A stretch of DNA of 30,983 nt. It comes from Fimbriimonadaceae bacterium. Lineage in GTDB: Bacteria > Armatimonadota > Fimbriimonadia > Fimbriimonadales > Fimbriimonadaceae. This document shows positions 15,504 to 21,893 of this stretch, one piece after another. The notes beneath the pieces are model-generated. The model did not search any database, had not been told where the DNA came from, and saw nothing but the letters and a program-made list of their open reading frames with translations. Each line of letters opens with the position of its first letter. Position 1 is the stretch's first letter. The position numbers and the translations under genes were made by a program. The stretch spans positions 1 through 30,983 of the forward strand of contig JANWJY010000146.1 in the NCBI GenBank assembly GCA_025451715.1. The letters run 5' to 3'.

Positions 15504-16814
15504 ATGCCAACGCTCTCGATGGACCAGTCTGCACGCCTCCTTGACGCCGTACACCTCGCTACGCGCAAGCTTGCCAGCCTGGAGGACATCGACGTTGTTC
15601 TGCAGGAAGTGCTGGGGATCTGTGTCGAGGCGGTCGGAGCATCTGGCGGGACGATCTACATCCACGATCCTTCGACCCGCACGCTCCAGTTTCGGTACGT
15701 GCTGCCCAAAGTGGTCGCTCAAGAGATCGGACTTTGGGAGATCGCCGACGACTTCGGTGTGGCAGGGCGCGTGTTCCAGTCAGGAAAGGCGGAGATCACG
15801 ACCTACCCGAAGGGCGGCAGTTCCGCCCACGTCGAGATCCGCGAACGCACTGGAATGCCGGTGGAGAGCATGCTCACGCTGCCACTTCACATCTCCGATC
15901 TACAGCCAGTCGGCGTCGTCCAGATCGTCAACAAGAAGGATGGCGAATTCACGGAGCAGGACGCGATGGTGCTCGACACCGTCTCAGACGTTTCGACGCT
16001 CGCGATCATGCACAGCCGATTGATCCAGGAGAGCTCGCAGGTCGCTTCGCTGCAGGGAATGGGGCGCGCCGCGCACGACCTCGCGAACAAGGCCGGTGTG
16101 CTGATGACGTTTCTGCCCGAGCTCGAAGAGAACATCGCGGGCATGCGGAAGGCGCTCCAAGAGTCGGGGGTTCAGGGCGAGGCGTGCGAATACTTGGAGC
16201 GGCTCGAGGCGAGCTACAACGACGTGTGGTACCCGTATACAGAGCGCGTGTACAGATATGCGCGGTTGGTGAACGACCTCGCTGCGGGCAAGAAGCTCGA
16301 GCCTAAGAAGAAGCTCCAATCGTTCGGAAAGGTCATCAAGAACGGTGTCCAGTATCTCGAGTCACAGGCCCGCAAGGCCCACGTTGGAATCATCTTTGAG
16401 CTGGATGACGACGCGCCGCAGTTCGAGTTCGACGACCTTTACGTCGTGCGAATTGCTGAAAACCTCGTGGGGAACGCGATCAAGGCGGTCACTGAGGTGA
16501 TCCCCGACGAATGGCTAGCAGAGCACGGAAGTGACCTTGACGCGGTGTACGACAGCGTTATCGTCCGAACGCTCTACCGCGACAAGAAGCACTTTCTTGA
16601 GGTTGCGGACAACGGCCCGGGCATGTCGCCTGGGACGATCCGACGCATTCTCAGCGGTCAGGCGCGCTCACAGTGGGGCCGCGCAGCGGGCAGCGGGCTC
16701 GGCACGAGGATCGTGCTCGACCTTGCGGCCACGCACGGGGGCAAAGTCTCGATCGTCAGCCGGCTTGGGCAGGGTACGACGTTCCGCGCCGAGTTCCCCG
16801 AGATCATGGAGTGA
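15504..16814 (+). CDS. GAF-domain histidine kinase with non-canonical H-box
   Basis: The 436-residue protein has no membrane segment and is probably cytoplasmic. The GAF domain spans about 10-175 (ASGGTIYIHDPSTRTLQFRY, DDFGVAGRVFQSGKAEITTY). The likely phosphoacceptor is H191 in GRAAHDLANKAGVLMTFLPE, where the usual His-Glu pair is His-Asp. The ATPase domain has N-box RIAENLVGNAIKAVTE, G1 DNGPGMSPG and G2 GSGLGTRIVLDLAATHGG. ATG 15504 follows a near-perfect ribosome binding site (GGAGGTGAT). There is no receiver partner nearby; instead the gene runs tail-to-tail into a PP2C phosphatase, overlapping it by 11 bases. The cognate regulator is unknown, and a role as a Ser/Thr-type switch kinase is possible but not shown. 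Confidence 0.9.
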   Translation: MPTLSMDQSARLLDAVHLATRKLASLEDIDVVLQEVLGICVEAVGASGGTIYIHDPSTRTLQFRYVLPKVVAQEIGLWEIADDFGVAGRVFQSGKAEITTYPKGGSSAHVEIRERTGMPVESMLTLPLHISDLQPVGVVQIVNKKDGEFTEQDAMVLDTVSDVSTLAIMHSRLIQESSQVASLQGMGRAAHDLANKAGVLMTFLPELEENIAGMRKALQESGVQGEACEYLERLEASYNDVWYPYTERVYRYARLVNDLAAGKKLEPKKKLQSFGKVIKNGVQYLESQARKAHVGIIFELDDDAPQFEFDDLYVVRIAENLVGNAIKAVTEVIPDEWLAEHGSDLDAVYDSVIVRTLYRDKKHFLEVADNGPGMSPGTIRRILSGQARSQWGRAAGSGLGTRIVLDLAATHGGKVSIVSRLGQGTTFRAEFPEIME

Positions 16815-17631
16815 CGCGCTCGAGCGCGTCAACCCGAACCACGATCGCTGTCGTGTTGTCGCTGCCGCCGCCGACGAGCGCTTTGCTCACGAGCGACCAA
16901 GCAGCCTCTGCGGGGCCGAGCTTGTTGAGGACTTCCTGGATCTCGTCGTCACTGACGTGGTTGGTCAAGCCGTCGGAGCAGACCAGATACGTGTCACCAA
17001 CGCGAACGTCCTCGACGAACACGTCCGTCTTGACCTCGGGCTCCGTGCCAACCGCGCGGGTAAGCACGTGCTTGTAAGGGTGGACCTCGGCGACCTCTCG
17101 TGTCATTGTCCCCATCGCGACGGTCTCTTCAACCCACGTGTGGTCGAGGGTCATCTGCGAAACGACGCCGTCCCGCAGACGGTATACGCGCGAGTCGCCG
17201 ACCTGCACGATGTATGCCTTGTCTTGGACAATGAGCAGCGCGCTGAGCGTCGTGCCCATGCCCTTCCTGCTCGGCACGGCGCGTGCGACGTCGAGTACGA
17301 AGCGGTTGGCGGCGATCGTCGCAGAACGCGCAGCTTCGGCGGGGTCGTCCGAGGGGTGGTCGCGATAAACGCTGATGAACGTCTTGCACGCGAGCTCGCT
17401 CGCGATCTGTCCTGCCTCGTGACCGCCCATCCCGTCGCAGACGACGAACAGCATCCCGCGCCATGCGAGTTCCTCGTCGGTCGAGGGGATGAAGAACTCG
17501 TGCTTGTCCTCGTTGTTCTCCCGCACTCGGCCTAGGTCGGTCTTCGCAGCGACGCTGACCTTGATCCTGGTGTGCATGGGCGGGCGCGGTGCGAGCTCTT
17601 GGACCGCGTACTCGGCTGTGGTCTCTTCCAT
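16804..17631 (-). CDS. PP2C-family protein serine/threonine phosphatase
   Basis: This 275-residue stand-alone cytoplasmic PP2C, of the Stp/PrpC kind, removes phosphate from Ser/Thr-phosphorylated proteins using two or more Mn/Mg ions. Motifs in order: VRENNEDKH, FVVCDGMGGHEAGQIAS with metal-binding Asp and Gly, GMGTTLSALL, VQVGDSRVYRL, LTRAVGTEPEVKTDV, LVCSDGLTNHVSDDEI, and GGGSDNTTAIVVRV at the end. All metal-ligand acidic positions appear present. About 22 residues precede the fold (EETTAEYAVQEL and a Pro-rich stretch). ATG 17631 overlaps the FHA-gene stop by one base (TGATG on the minus strand), so the two are one operon. No partner Ser/Thr kinase is in the window. Confidence 0.94.
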   Translation of the reverse strand: MEETTAEYAVQELAPRPPMHTRIKVSVAAKTDLGRVRENNEDKHEFFIPSTDEELAWRGMLFVVCDGMGGHEAGQIASELACKTFISVYRDHPSDDPAEAARSATIAANRFVLDVARAVPSRKGMGTTLSALLIVQDKAYIVQVGDSRVYRLRDGVVSQMTLDHTWVEETVAMGTMTREVAEVHPYKHVLTRAVGTEPEVKTDVFVEDVRVGDTYLVCSDGLTNHVSDDEIQEVLNKLGPAEAAWSLVSKALVGGGSDNTTAIVVRVDALERVTP

Positions 17632-18494
17632 CAGCTCTCCCTGAACTTCACTCGCAGCGTCTTCTCACCCAGCCTGATGACGTCGTCCCTTTGGAGCTGC
17701 GTACGCTGGTCAGCAGTGATCTTTGCGTCGTTGAGGACAGTGCCGTTCGTGCTACCCGTGTCGGTGAGGTACACGCCTGTGCCGTCGGCTTCGATCAGGC
17801 CGTGCTTTCCACTGACGAAGGGATCGCTGACGACGATGTCGTTGTCGGTCCTGCGGCCAAACGTGTAACGGCCGTGCTCGAGCGGGAACTCTTCTTCATC
17901 GACCAAGAGCCACGCGACGGCCGTGTTCACCGTCGGCACAACGTTGATCGCGGCGGTGCGTCCACTCATCGCCTGTTGAGTCTTGTTCGTCTCGCCCGGT
18001 GTGCTGAACGTCATCTCGTATCCGCCGAAGGAGACCTTGTCGCCGGGGTTCAGTGTCGCCTTGCCGGAGATCGGTTGTCCACCGACCTTGGTTCCGTTGG
18101 TGCTGCCAAGGTCCTCGACCGTCGCCGCGTTGCCATCGAGCGTGACCTCCGCGTGACGCCGACTGACCCGCGTGTCCTCGATCGTGACGTCGCCTTGCCG
18201 TCCGACCACGTTCGGCCCTGGACGCAGTTGGTGCTCGCGGCCGTTCTGGTCGACGAGGCAGGGAAGCTGCACCGCTGGCGCGCCGAACGCGTCGCCGTCA
18301 AGCGCTTTCTCGAAGATCAGTCCACAGTCGTTACAGAACATGATCCCGGGCGGGTTGAAGCCCTTGCAGACCGGGCACTGTACGGGCTTGATCGTCACCG
18401 TCGTGTTCAGCGACGGCGCGGCGCCCATAACGGTTCTGTTGGGGTCGACCGACGGCGCGCCCCCCATCGCCACTGTCTTGTTCTGGTCGGTCAT
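17631..18494 (-). CDS. Double-FHA protein with zinc ribbon and Thr-rich N-terminus
   Basis: The protein has 287 residues. The N-terminal 35 residues carry three related Thr motifs (NKTVAMGGAP, NRTVMGAAP, NTTVTI), which look like phosphoacceptor sites. A zinc ribbon follows (CPVCKGFNPPGIMFCNDCG). FHA 1 (about 80-165) has VVGRQGD, RVSRRHAEV and GSTNGTKV. FHA 2 (about 195-285) has YTFGRRTDNDIVV, FVSGKHGLI and GSTNGTVL. FHA domains bind phosphothreonine, so the protein may bind its own phosphorylated tail or partners, with the downstream PP2C resetting the state. It is the first gene of the two-gene operon. The kinase expected for such a system is not seen here. Confidence 0.93.
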   Translation of the reverse strand: MTDQNKTVAMGGAPSVDPNRTVMGAAPSLNTTVTIKPVQCPVCKGFNPPGIMFCNDCGLIFEKALDGDAFGAPAVQLPCLVDQNGREHQLRPGPNVVGRQGDVTIEDTRVSRRHAEVTLDGNAATVEDLGSTNGTKVGGQPISGKATLNPGDKVSFGGYEMTFSTPGETNKTQQAMSGRTAAINVVPTVNTAVAWLLVDEEEFPLEHGRYTFGRRTDNDIVVSDPFVSGKHGLIEADGTGVYLTDTGSTNGTVLNDAKITADQRTQLQRDDVIRLGEKTLRVKFRES

Positions 18495-18619
18495 TTGTGC
18501 TCTCTGCCTCTATTGTGACGCATCCGGCGCCTGCAGAGCACCAAGCCAATGCCAGCCCAAGGATGCTGTACCTAAGGTTGGGGAAGGTTACCTTCGGGAA
18601 CCTAGGACGGCCCGAGTGA

Positions 18620-18625
18620 CATAAT
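18620..18625 (+). promoter_or_regulatory. -10-like CATAAT box seven bases before ATG (leaderless candidate)
   Basis: CATAAT differs from TATAAT at one base and ends seven bases before ATG 18633. Transcription would then start at or next to the start codon, and no Shine-Dalgarno sequence fits in between. GGAACC lies about 17 bases upstream. The same arrangement recurs before the genes at 19402 and 21417. Confidence 0.5.
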
Positions 18626-18632
18626 CCTGTCA

Positions 18633-19340
18633 ATGAGTACCGTTAGGACACTGACTCTCGCTTGCGTCGCAGGACTCGCAGCGATCGGACTGATGGGCTG
18701 CGACCCGGAAAAAATGGCCGGTGATGACCCGAACGCCAAGAAGCCACCGGTCGTGACAAAGCCCGCCGATCCCGTGCCGTCGAGCTTGTCGCCTCTGAAG
18801 GACGCGCCGTCCGATGGCGACGAGGTCGCCGTGCTCGAGACCGCGAAGGGCACGATCGTGCTGATGTTCTATCCGGAGCGCGCGCCGAAGCACGTCGAAA
18901 ACTTTAAGAACTTGGTGAAGTCGGGGTTCTACGACGGCACCCGGTTCCACCGTTGCATCCCTGAGTTTATGATCCAGGGTGGCGATCCGAACAGCAAGGA
19001 AATGAAGAGGGCGGGCGAGTGGGGCACAGGCGGAAACGTCGTCAACGGAAAGGAGAACATGGTCCAAGCGGAGTTCAACGACATAAACCATGTTCGCGGA
19101 ATCCTGAGCATGGCGCGCAGCCAAGACCCTAACTCTGCCAGCAGCCAGTTCTTCATCATGCACGGCGCGAACTCCGGGCTCAACGGGCAGTACACCGCGT
19201 TCGGGAAAGCGGTCCGCGGAATGGACGTCGTCGACAAGATCGTCGTACAGCCACTAAAAGACGAGATGGCTGGCACAGTCTTTCCGGAGTACGCGGTCGT
19301 GCTGAAGAAGGCAACGATCAAGACCTGGCCAATCGACTGA
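18633..19340 (+). CDS. Peptidylprolyl isomerase (cyclophilin) lipoprotein
   Basis: The 235-residue protein has a lipoprotein signal peptide with lipobox GLMGC (lipidated C23). A Pro-rich, Asp-rich linker runs to about residue 60, then comes a cyclophilin domain (about 63-235). Signatures: YDGTRFHRCIPEFMIQGGDP, which contains the catalytic Arg and the Phe/Gln wall of the active site, SMARSQDPNSASSQFFI, and NGQYTAFGKAV. It should catalyse cis-trans prolyl isomerisation in the periplasm or at the outer envelope. It has a probable promoter immediately before the ATG and a close paralogue directly downstream, separated by a hairpin. Confidence 0.94.
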   Translation: MSTVRTLTLACVAGLAAIGLMGCDPEKMAGDDPNAKKPPVVTKPADPVPSSLSPLKDAPSDGDEVAVLETAKGTIVLMFYPERAPKHVENFKNLVKSGFYDGTRFHRCIPEFMIQGGDPNSKEMKRAGEWGTGGNVVNGKENMVQAEFNDINHVRGILSMARSQDPNSASSQFFIMHGANSGLNGQYTAFGKAVRGMDVVDKIVVQPLKDEMAGTVFPEYAVVLKKATIKTWPID

Positions 19341-19355
19341 GACGAGAGCAACGGG

Positions 19356-19382
19356 CCCCTCTCCCTGCAACGTGGGGAGGGG
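19356..19382 (+). terminator. Hairpin between the two cyclophilin genes
   Basis: A 9-bp stem (19356-19364 with 19374-19382, one T-G pair, otherwise C/G-rich) has a nine-base loop. It follows the first cyclophilin stop by 15 bases and ends eight bases before a new CATAAT box. It lacks a T-tract, so termination is only suggested. Confidence 0.4.
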
Positions 19383-19389
19383 ATCCTGT

Positions 19390-19395
19390 CATAAT
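19390..19395 (+). promoter_or_regulatory. -10-like CATAAT box six bases before ATG (leaderless candidate)
   Basis: CATAAT ends six bases before ATG 19402, leaving no room for a ribosome binding site. It repeats the arrangement seen before the genes at 18633 and 21417. No matching -35 box is evident 17 bases upstream. Confidence 0.5.
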
Positions 19396-19401
19396 GGCCG
19401 G

Positions 19402-20028
19402 ATGAGCCTCACTCTGCTTGTTCCCCTTATCATTGCCTCAGCAGGTCTGCTTTTCACGACGCAGGACACAAAGATGGAACTTCCAAAGATGCCAAAGGAC
19501 GGAGACGAAGTCGCAGTGATGGAGACGGACAAGGGCCGGATCGTGCTGATGTTCTATCCCGAGAAGGCGCCCAAGCACGTTGCCAACTTCAAGGAGCTCG
19601 CGAAGAAAGGCTTCTACGACGGCACGCGCTTCCACCGCACGATCCCAGACTTTATGATCCAGGGCGGCGACCCGAACAGCCAGGATCTCACGAAGGCACA
19701 ATGGTGGGGCAGTGGCGGCAACGAAGTCGACGGCAAAGAGGTCATGGTCGACGCCGAGTTCAACGACGTGAAGCACGAGCCTGGCGTGCTGAGCATGGCG
19801 CGCTCGCGGAACCCGAACAGCGCGTCGAGCCAGTTCTTCATCATGCACAAGCGGTACCCGAGCCTCGACGGCCAGTACACCGCGTTCGGACGCGTCGTAG
19901 AGGGGCAGGAGGTCGTAGACAACATCGCGACGATGCCCTCCGGCGACAACGGGAGCGTCGACCCAATGAAGGCCGTCGTGGTCAAGAGCGTCAAGGTCGA
20001 GAAGTGGCCACTGAAGAAAGACGGGTAG
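19402..20028 (+). CDS. Peptidylprolyl isomerase (cyclophilin), exported
   Basis: This 208-residue protein is a second cyclophilin, clearly a tandem paralogue of the gene before it. It shares KAPKHVANFKELAKKGFYDG, FHRTIPDFMIQGGDPNSQDL, SMARSRNPNSASSQFFIMHK and DGQYTAFGRVVEG. The N-terminus (MSLTLLVPLIIASAGLLFTT) is a signal peptide or anchor but has no lipobox Cys, unlike its neighbour. One copy is therefore probably lipid-anchored and the other soluble or membrane-tethered. The preferred start is ATG 19402, which gives a clean signal sequence; an in-frame start ten residues earlier lies inside the preceding hairpin. Active-site residues appear intact. Confidence 0.93.
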   Translation: MSLTLLVPLIIASAGLLFTTQDTKMELPKMPKDGDEVAVMETDKGRIVLMFYPEKAPKHVANFKELAKKGFYDGTRFHRTIPDFMIQGGDPNSQDLTKAQWWGSGGNEVDGKEVMVDAEFNDVKHEPGVLSMARSRNPNSASSQFFIMHKRYPSLDGQYTAFGRVVEGQEVVDNIATMPSGDNGSVDPMKAVVVKSVKVEKWPLKKDG

Positions 20029-20083
20029 GCTCGCGCCCAATCTGCTTAGAAAAGCCTTCTAACCGGGAGTGAACGAAAGGCCC

Positions 20084-20108
20084 CCTCCGTTGCACTCAGT
20101 GACGGAGG
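20084..20108 (+). promoter_or_regulatory. Hairpin sequestering the ribosome binding site of the ARPP-1 lipoprotein gene
   Basis: CCTCCGT (20084-20090) pairs perfectly with ACGGAGG (20102-20108) over an 11-base loop. The second arm contains the GGAGG (20104-20108) that lies five bases before ATG 20114. If it folds in the mRNA, translation would be damped unless the stem is opened. Confidence 0.45.
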
Positions 20109-20113
20109 CGACA

Positions 20114-21127
20114 ATGCGATCCATCCTTTTCTTTGCACTCTTGCTGGCCCTTTTTGGCTGCAGCAGCAACCCTTCCCAGGTGGGCTCGAGCCTGCCCGCG
20201 ACCGGAGTCCCCGAATTCGAGGACCTCAATCTCGGAGCTCCCATCGAGCACGACAGCCTTACGATCATTCCTGTCTCGACGACGAAGCAGGACCAAAGCT
20301 TCGACGACTACGTGACACTCGCCCAGGCAAAGAAGGAGAACTGGATCGAGATCATCGAGATCCCAGGGCAAGAGACCGTGGAGACGCTCAAGGTCCACTA
20401 CACGGGCCCTAAGCCGATGATTCTCTTTGCTGGAGAGCTGTTGCTCGGTGGCAAACAAGACCGCGTAGTCGGCAAGGACACGATCATCAAGCCCGACGAG
20501 ACAGTCGACGTGATGGTGTTCTGCGTCGAGCCAGGGCGTTGGGATGGCGAGTCTATGCACTTCGAGCCACAGGTGTCCCAAGTGCCGCTCGAGGTGAAAG
20601 AGATGGCGATCACCGGCGATCAGCAGAAAGTTTGGAGCAAAGTTGACAGCTACAACGATTCTGCGCGCGACGTAAATGGCGTCGCCTTCAGCGGGTCAAG
20701 CTTGAAGGGCGGCTATGGCGTTGTAACGAACTCGAAAGAGTATGTCGATGCGCTCGAGAAGGCCATGAAGGAGCTCAAGAGCCGAAAGGACGTCGTTGGA
20801 GTCGTGATCGTCGTCAACGGAAAGATCAACTCCTTCGAGTACTTCCAGTCACCGCGACTCTTCGCCGCGACCTCCGAGTCGGTGCTCCGAGGCGCTTTGG
20901 CGTCTTCGTTCATCGAAAAGGGCAAGGGCGGTAAGCCGAAGATGAAAGACGTCGCAGACTTCGTATCAAGGTCGCTCAAGAGCGCCCAAGAGATGCCTGC
21001 AAGTTCTCAGGGCGGCTACTCGACGTTTGGTAGGAATCAAAGAGGGGTTTCCGGAGGCGTGTCCAAGGAATCTGCGAGAGAAGACGCGGGTGTCATCCAC
21101 GGCACTTTCTACGAGAAAAAGGACTAA
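20114..21127 (+). CDS. Lipoprotein with ARPP-1-like domain
   Basis: The 337-residue protein has a lipoprotein signal (FFALLLALFGC, lipidated C16). The central part has the pattern I know from ARPP-1-type proteins: NLGAPIEHDSLTIIPVSTTK, then DDYVTLAQAKKENWIEIIEI, then MILFAGELLLGGKQDRVVGK, then DVMVFCVEPGRWDGESMHFE. That domain is widespread but has no proven biochemical role that I can name. The C-terminal part (about 220-337) is Ser/Lys-rich and ends in a Gly-rich, probably flexible tail. ATG 20114 is chosen because it begins the signal peptide and has GGAGG five bases upstream; the frame is open 15 codons further upstream. A hairpin covers that ribosome binding site. A tiny lipoprotein gene follows. 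Confidence 0.8.
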   Translation: MRSILFFALLLALFGCSSNPSQVGSSLPATGVPEFEDLNLGAPIEHDSLTIIPVSTTKQDQSFDDYVTLAQAKKENWIEIIEIPGQETVETLKVHYTGPKPMILFAGELLLGGKQDRVVGKDTIIKPDETVDVMVFCVEPGRWDGESMHFEPQVSQVPLEVKEMAITGDQQKVWSKVDSYNDSARDVNGVAFSGSSLKGGYGVVTNSKEYVDALEKAMKELKSRKDVVGVVIVVNGKINSFEYFQSPRLFAATSESVLRGALASSFIEKGKGGKPKMKDVADFVSRSLKSAQEMPASSQGGYSTFGRNQRGVSGGVSKESAREDAGVIHGTFYEKKD

Positions 21128-21178
21128 GTCGGTAAACCCAAGAGTTTTGCCGTTACACTGTTAGGTGAGGTGATGCAA

Positions 21179-21334
21179 ATGAAGACCTACCTTGTTCTCA
21201 TGCTATTGGTGCTGTCGCTCGCCCTTGCGGGATGCCCGAAGGACGACACAGCGACCCCTGACCCGGGAACCACAACGACGACCGACGGTGCGACCCCGAC
21301 GGGAGCCACGCCGGAAAAACCCGTCGACAACTGA
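21179..21334 (+). CDS. Small lipoprotein, 51 residues
   Basis: This 51-codon gene has a clear lipoprotein signal peptide (MKTYLVLMLLVLSLALAGC, lipidated C19) and a short low-complexity mature part rich in Thr, Pro, Asp and Gly (about 32 residues, with a run of five Thr). GAGGTGA (21167-21173) precedes ATG 21179 by five bases; ATG 21173 in the same frame is less well placed. It lies 51 bases after the ARPP-1 lipoprotein gene and 82 bases before the deaminase gene. With no folded domain, the mature part is probably an unstructured surface or periplasmic tag. Function unknown. Confidence 0.72.
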   Translation: MKTYLVLMLLVLSLALAGCPKDDTATPDPGTTTTTDGATPTGATPEKPVDN

Positions 21335-21404
21335 GGCTCGCGCGCAGGGCGCCCGTCGTGAGACGCGCGCTTTGCGCACCCTGTCTTCCAAGGGAGGTCT
21401 CGGC

Positions 21405-21410
21405 CATAAT
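21405..21410 (+). promoter_or_regulatory. -10-like CATAAT box six bases before ATG (leaderless candidate)
   Basis: CATAAT ends six bases before ATG 21417 of the deaminase gene. The only purine tract, GGGAGG at 21392-21397, is too far from the ATG to act as a ribosome binding site. This is the third instance of the arrangement in the window. Confidence 0.5.
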
Positions 21411-21416
21411 CTCCGC

Positions 21417-21893
21417 ATGCCGGAAAGGCCGAGCTGGGACACCTACTTTATGCAGATCGCCCATCTAGTGGCGACGCGAGCCACCTGTCCTCGCCGCTCG
21501 GTCGGTGCGATCGTGGTCAAGGACAAGCACATCGTGGCGACGGGCTACAACGGAGCGCCCGCCGGACTCCCGCACTGTCCTCCTGACGGTGAAAGGAACG
21601 AGTGGCCCCGGGGCTGCCTCATCGCCGGTCACTGCATGCGCAGCCTTCACGCAGAGCAGAACTGCCTCTTGCAGGCCGCGAAGATAGGGATGTCCTGCAA
21701 CGGCTCGACTATGTACGTCACCTGCCAGCCGTGCAACACGTGCGCGAAGATGATCATCAACGCGGGCATCCAACGCGTCGTGTACGAGGGGGACTACCCA
21801 GACGACTTCTCGCTGGAGCTCTTCCGCGACTCTAAGCTTGGTGTGTTCAGATATCGGGAGGGCGTCGTCGAGGCCGTGGAGTACGGGGCTTGA
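21417..21893 (+). CDS. dCMP deaminase / cytidine-deoxycytidylate deaminase family (ComEB-like)
   Basis: This 158-residue zinc hydrolase deaminates dCMP to dUMP, feeding dTTP synthesis. The zinc site is complete: SLHAEQNCLLQAA (His ligand and catalytic Glu) and TCQPCNTCAKMIINAGIQRV (two Cys ligands). The N-terminal RPSWDTYFMQIAHLVATRAT followed by CPRRSVGAIVVKDKHIVATG is typical of dCMP deaminases. The insertion with Cys and His (PHCPPDGERN, then GHCMRSLHAE) suggests a second metal site as in phage T4 dCMP deaminase. The frame is open further upstream through the small lipoprotein gene, but conserved sequence starts at ATG 21417. It is first in the envelope-glycan block; its stop overlaps the next start. 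Confidence 0.93.
   Translation: MPERPSWDTYFMQIAHLVATRATCPRRSVGAIVVKDKHIVATGYNGAPAGLPHCPPDGERNEWPRGCLIAGHCMRSLHAEQNCLLQAAKIGMSCNGSTMYVTCQPCNTCAKMIINAGIQRVVYEGDYPDDFSLELFRDSKLGVFRYREGVVEAVEYGA

Noticed and set aside
15392..15589. Longer N-terminus for the secreted hydrolase
   Set aside because: It would overlap the divergent kinase gene and its strong ribosome binding site, and the clean signal peptide begins at ATG 15391. ATG 15445 remains possible.
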